From positions 1 to 7,240 of the forward strand of contig SLBH01000126.1 in assembly GCA_007126415.1 (NCBI GenBank): DNA of 7,240 nt, in the 5' to 3' direction. Below the pieces are notes generated by a model. That model did not search any database, was not told where the DNA came from, and was given only the letters and a program-made list of their open reading frames with translations. This DNA comes from Spirochaetales bacterium. GTDB lineage: Bacteria > Spirochaetota > Spirochaetia > DSM-27196 > SLAA01. Shown piece by piece: positions 7,225 through 7,240 of this stretch (positions are counted from its first letter, which is position 1; each line of letters opens with the position of its first letter). The translations under genes and the position numbers were made by a program.

Positions 7225-7240
7225 ACTCCTACTCGATATA

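Overview
This is a compact, moderately high-GC bacterial window made of two minus-strand operons and one plus-strand regulator. Nothing in it identifies the phylum. The coding regions fill nearly everything, and the only sizeable non-coding stretch is about 204 bases (2540-2743). No RNA genes, insertion sequences, CRISPR arrays, prophage genes or origins are visible.

Left operon (minus strand, 2539 down to 1): an SDR-type L-threonine 3-dehydrogenase (tdh), then 2-amino-3-ketobutyrate CoA ligase (kbl), whose start overlaps the tdh stop by one base. Sixteen bases further on begins the 5' part of an S-methyl-5'-thioadenosine phosphorylase gene (mtnP/MTAP), which runs off the left edge. Tdh and Kbl together convert threonine, NAD+ and CoA to glycine, acetyl-CoA and NADH. 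MTAP belongs to methionine and adenine salvage from polyamine or autoinducer synthesis.

Middle: a divergent, plus-strand XRE-type HTH/cupin transcription factor (2744-3322) reads away from tdh. The intergenic region holds a 16-base tandem duplication overlapping a recognisable TTGACA promoter for the regulator. By position and architecture this protein is the obvious candidate controller of itself and of tdh-kbl, but that is inference.

Right operon (minus strand, 7224 down to 3343): oppB, oppC, oppD and oppF of a dipeptide/oligopeptide (PepT-family) ABC importer in the classic B-C-D-F order, tightly packed (11-base overlap, 7-base gap, 8-base overlap). The periplasmic or lipoprotein substrate-binding protein is not in the window and may lie beyond the right edge. 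This operon converges on the regulator gene, with a GC-rich hairpin in the 20-base gap. Peptide uptake followed by threonine breakdown would make physiological sense, but the sequence does not prove a link.

Overall this is mostly ordinary metabolism and transport. The points most worth a second look are the tandem operator-like repeat, the metal-ligand-poor cupin, the inclusion of MTAP in a threonine-catabolism operon, and the matching four-cysteine motifs in both transporter ATPases.
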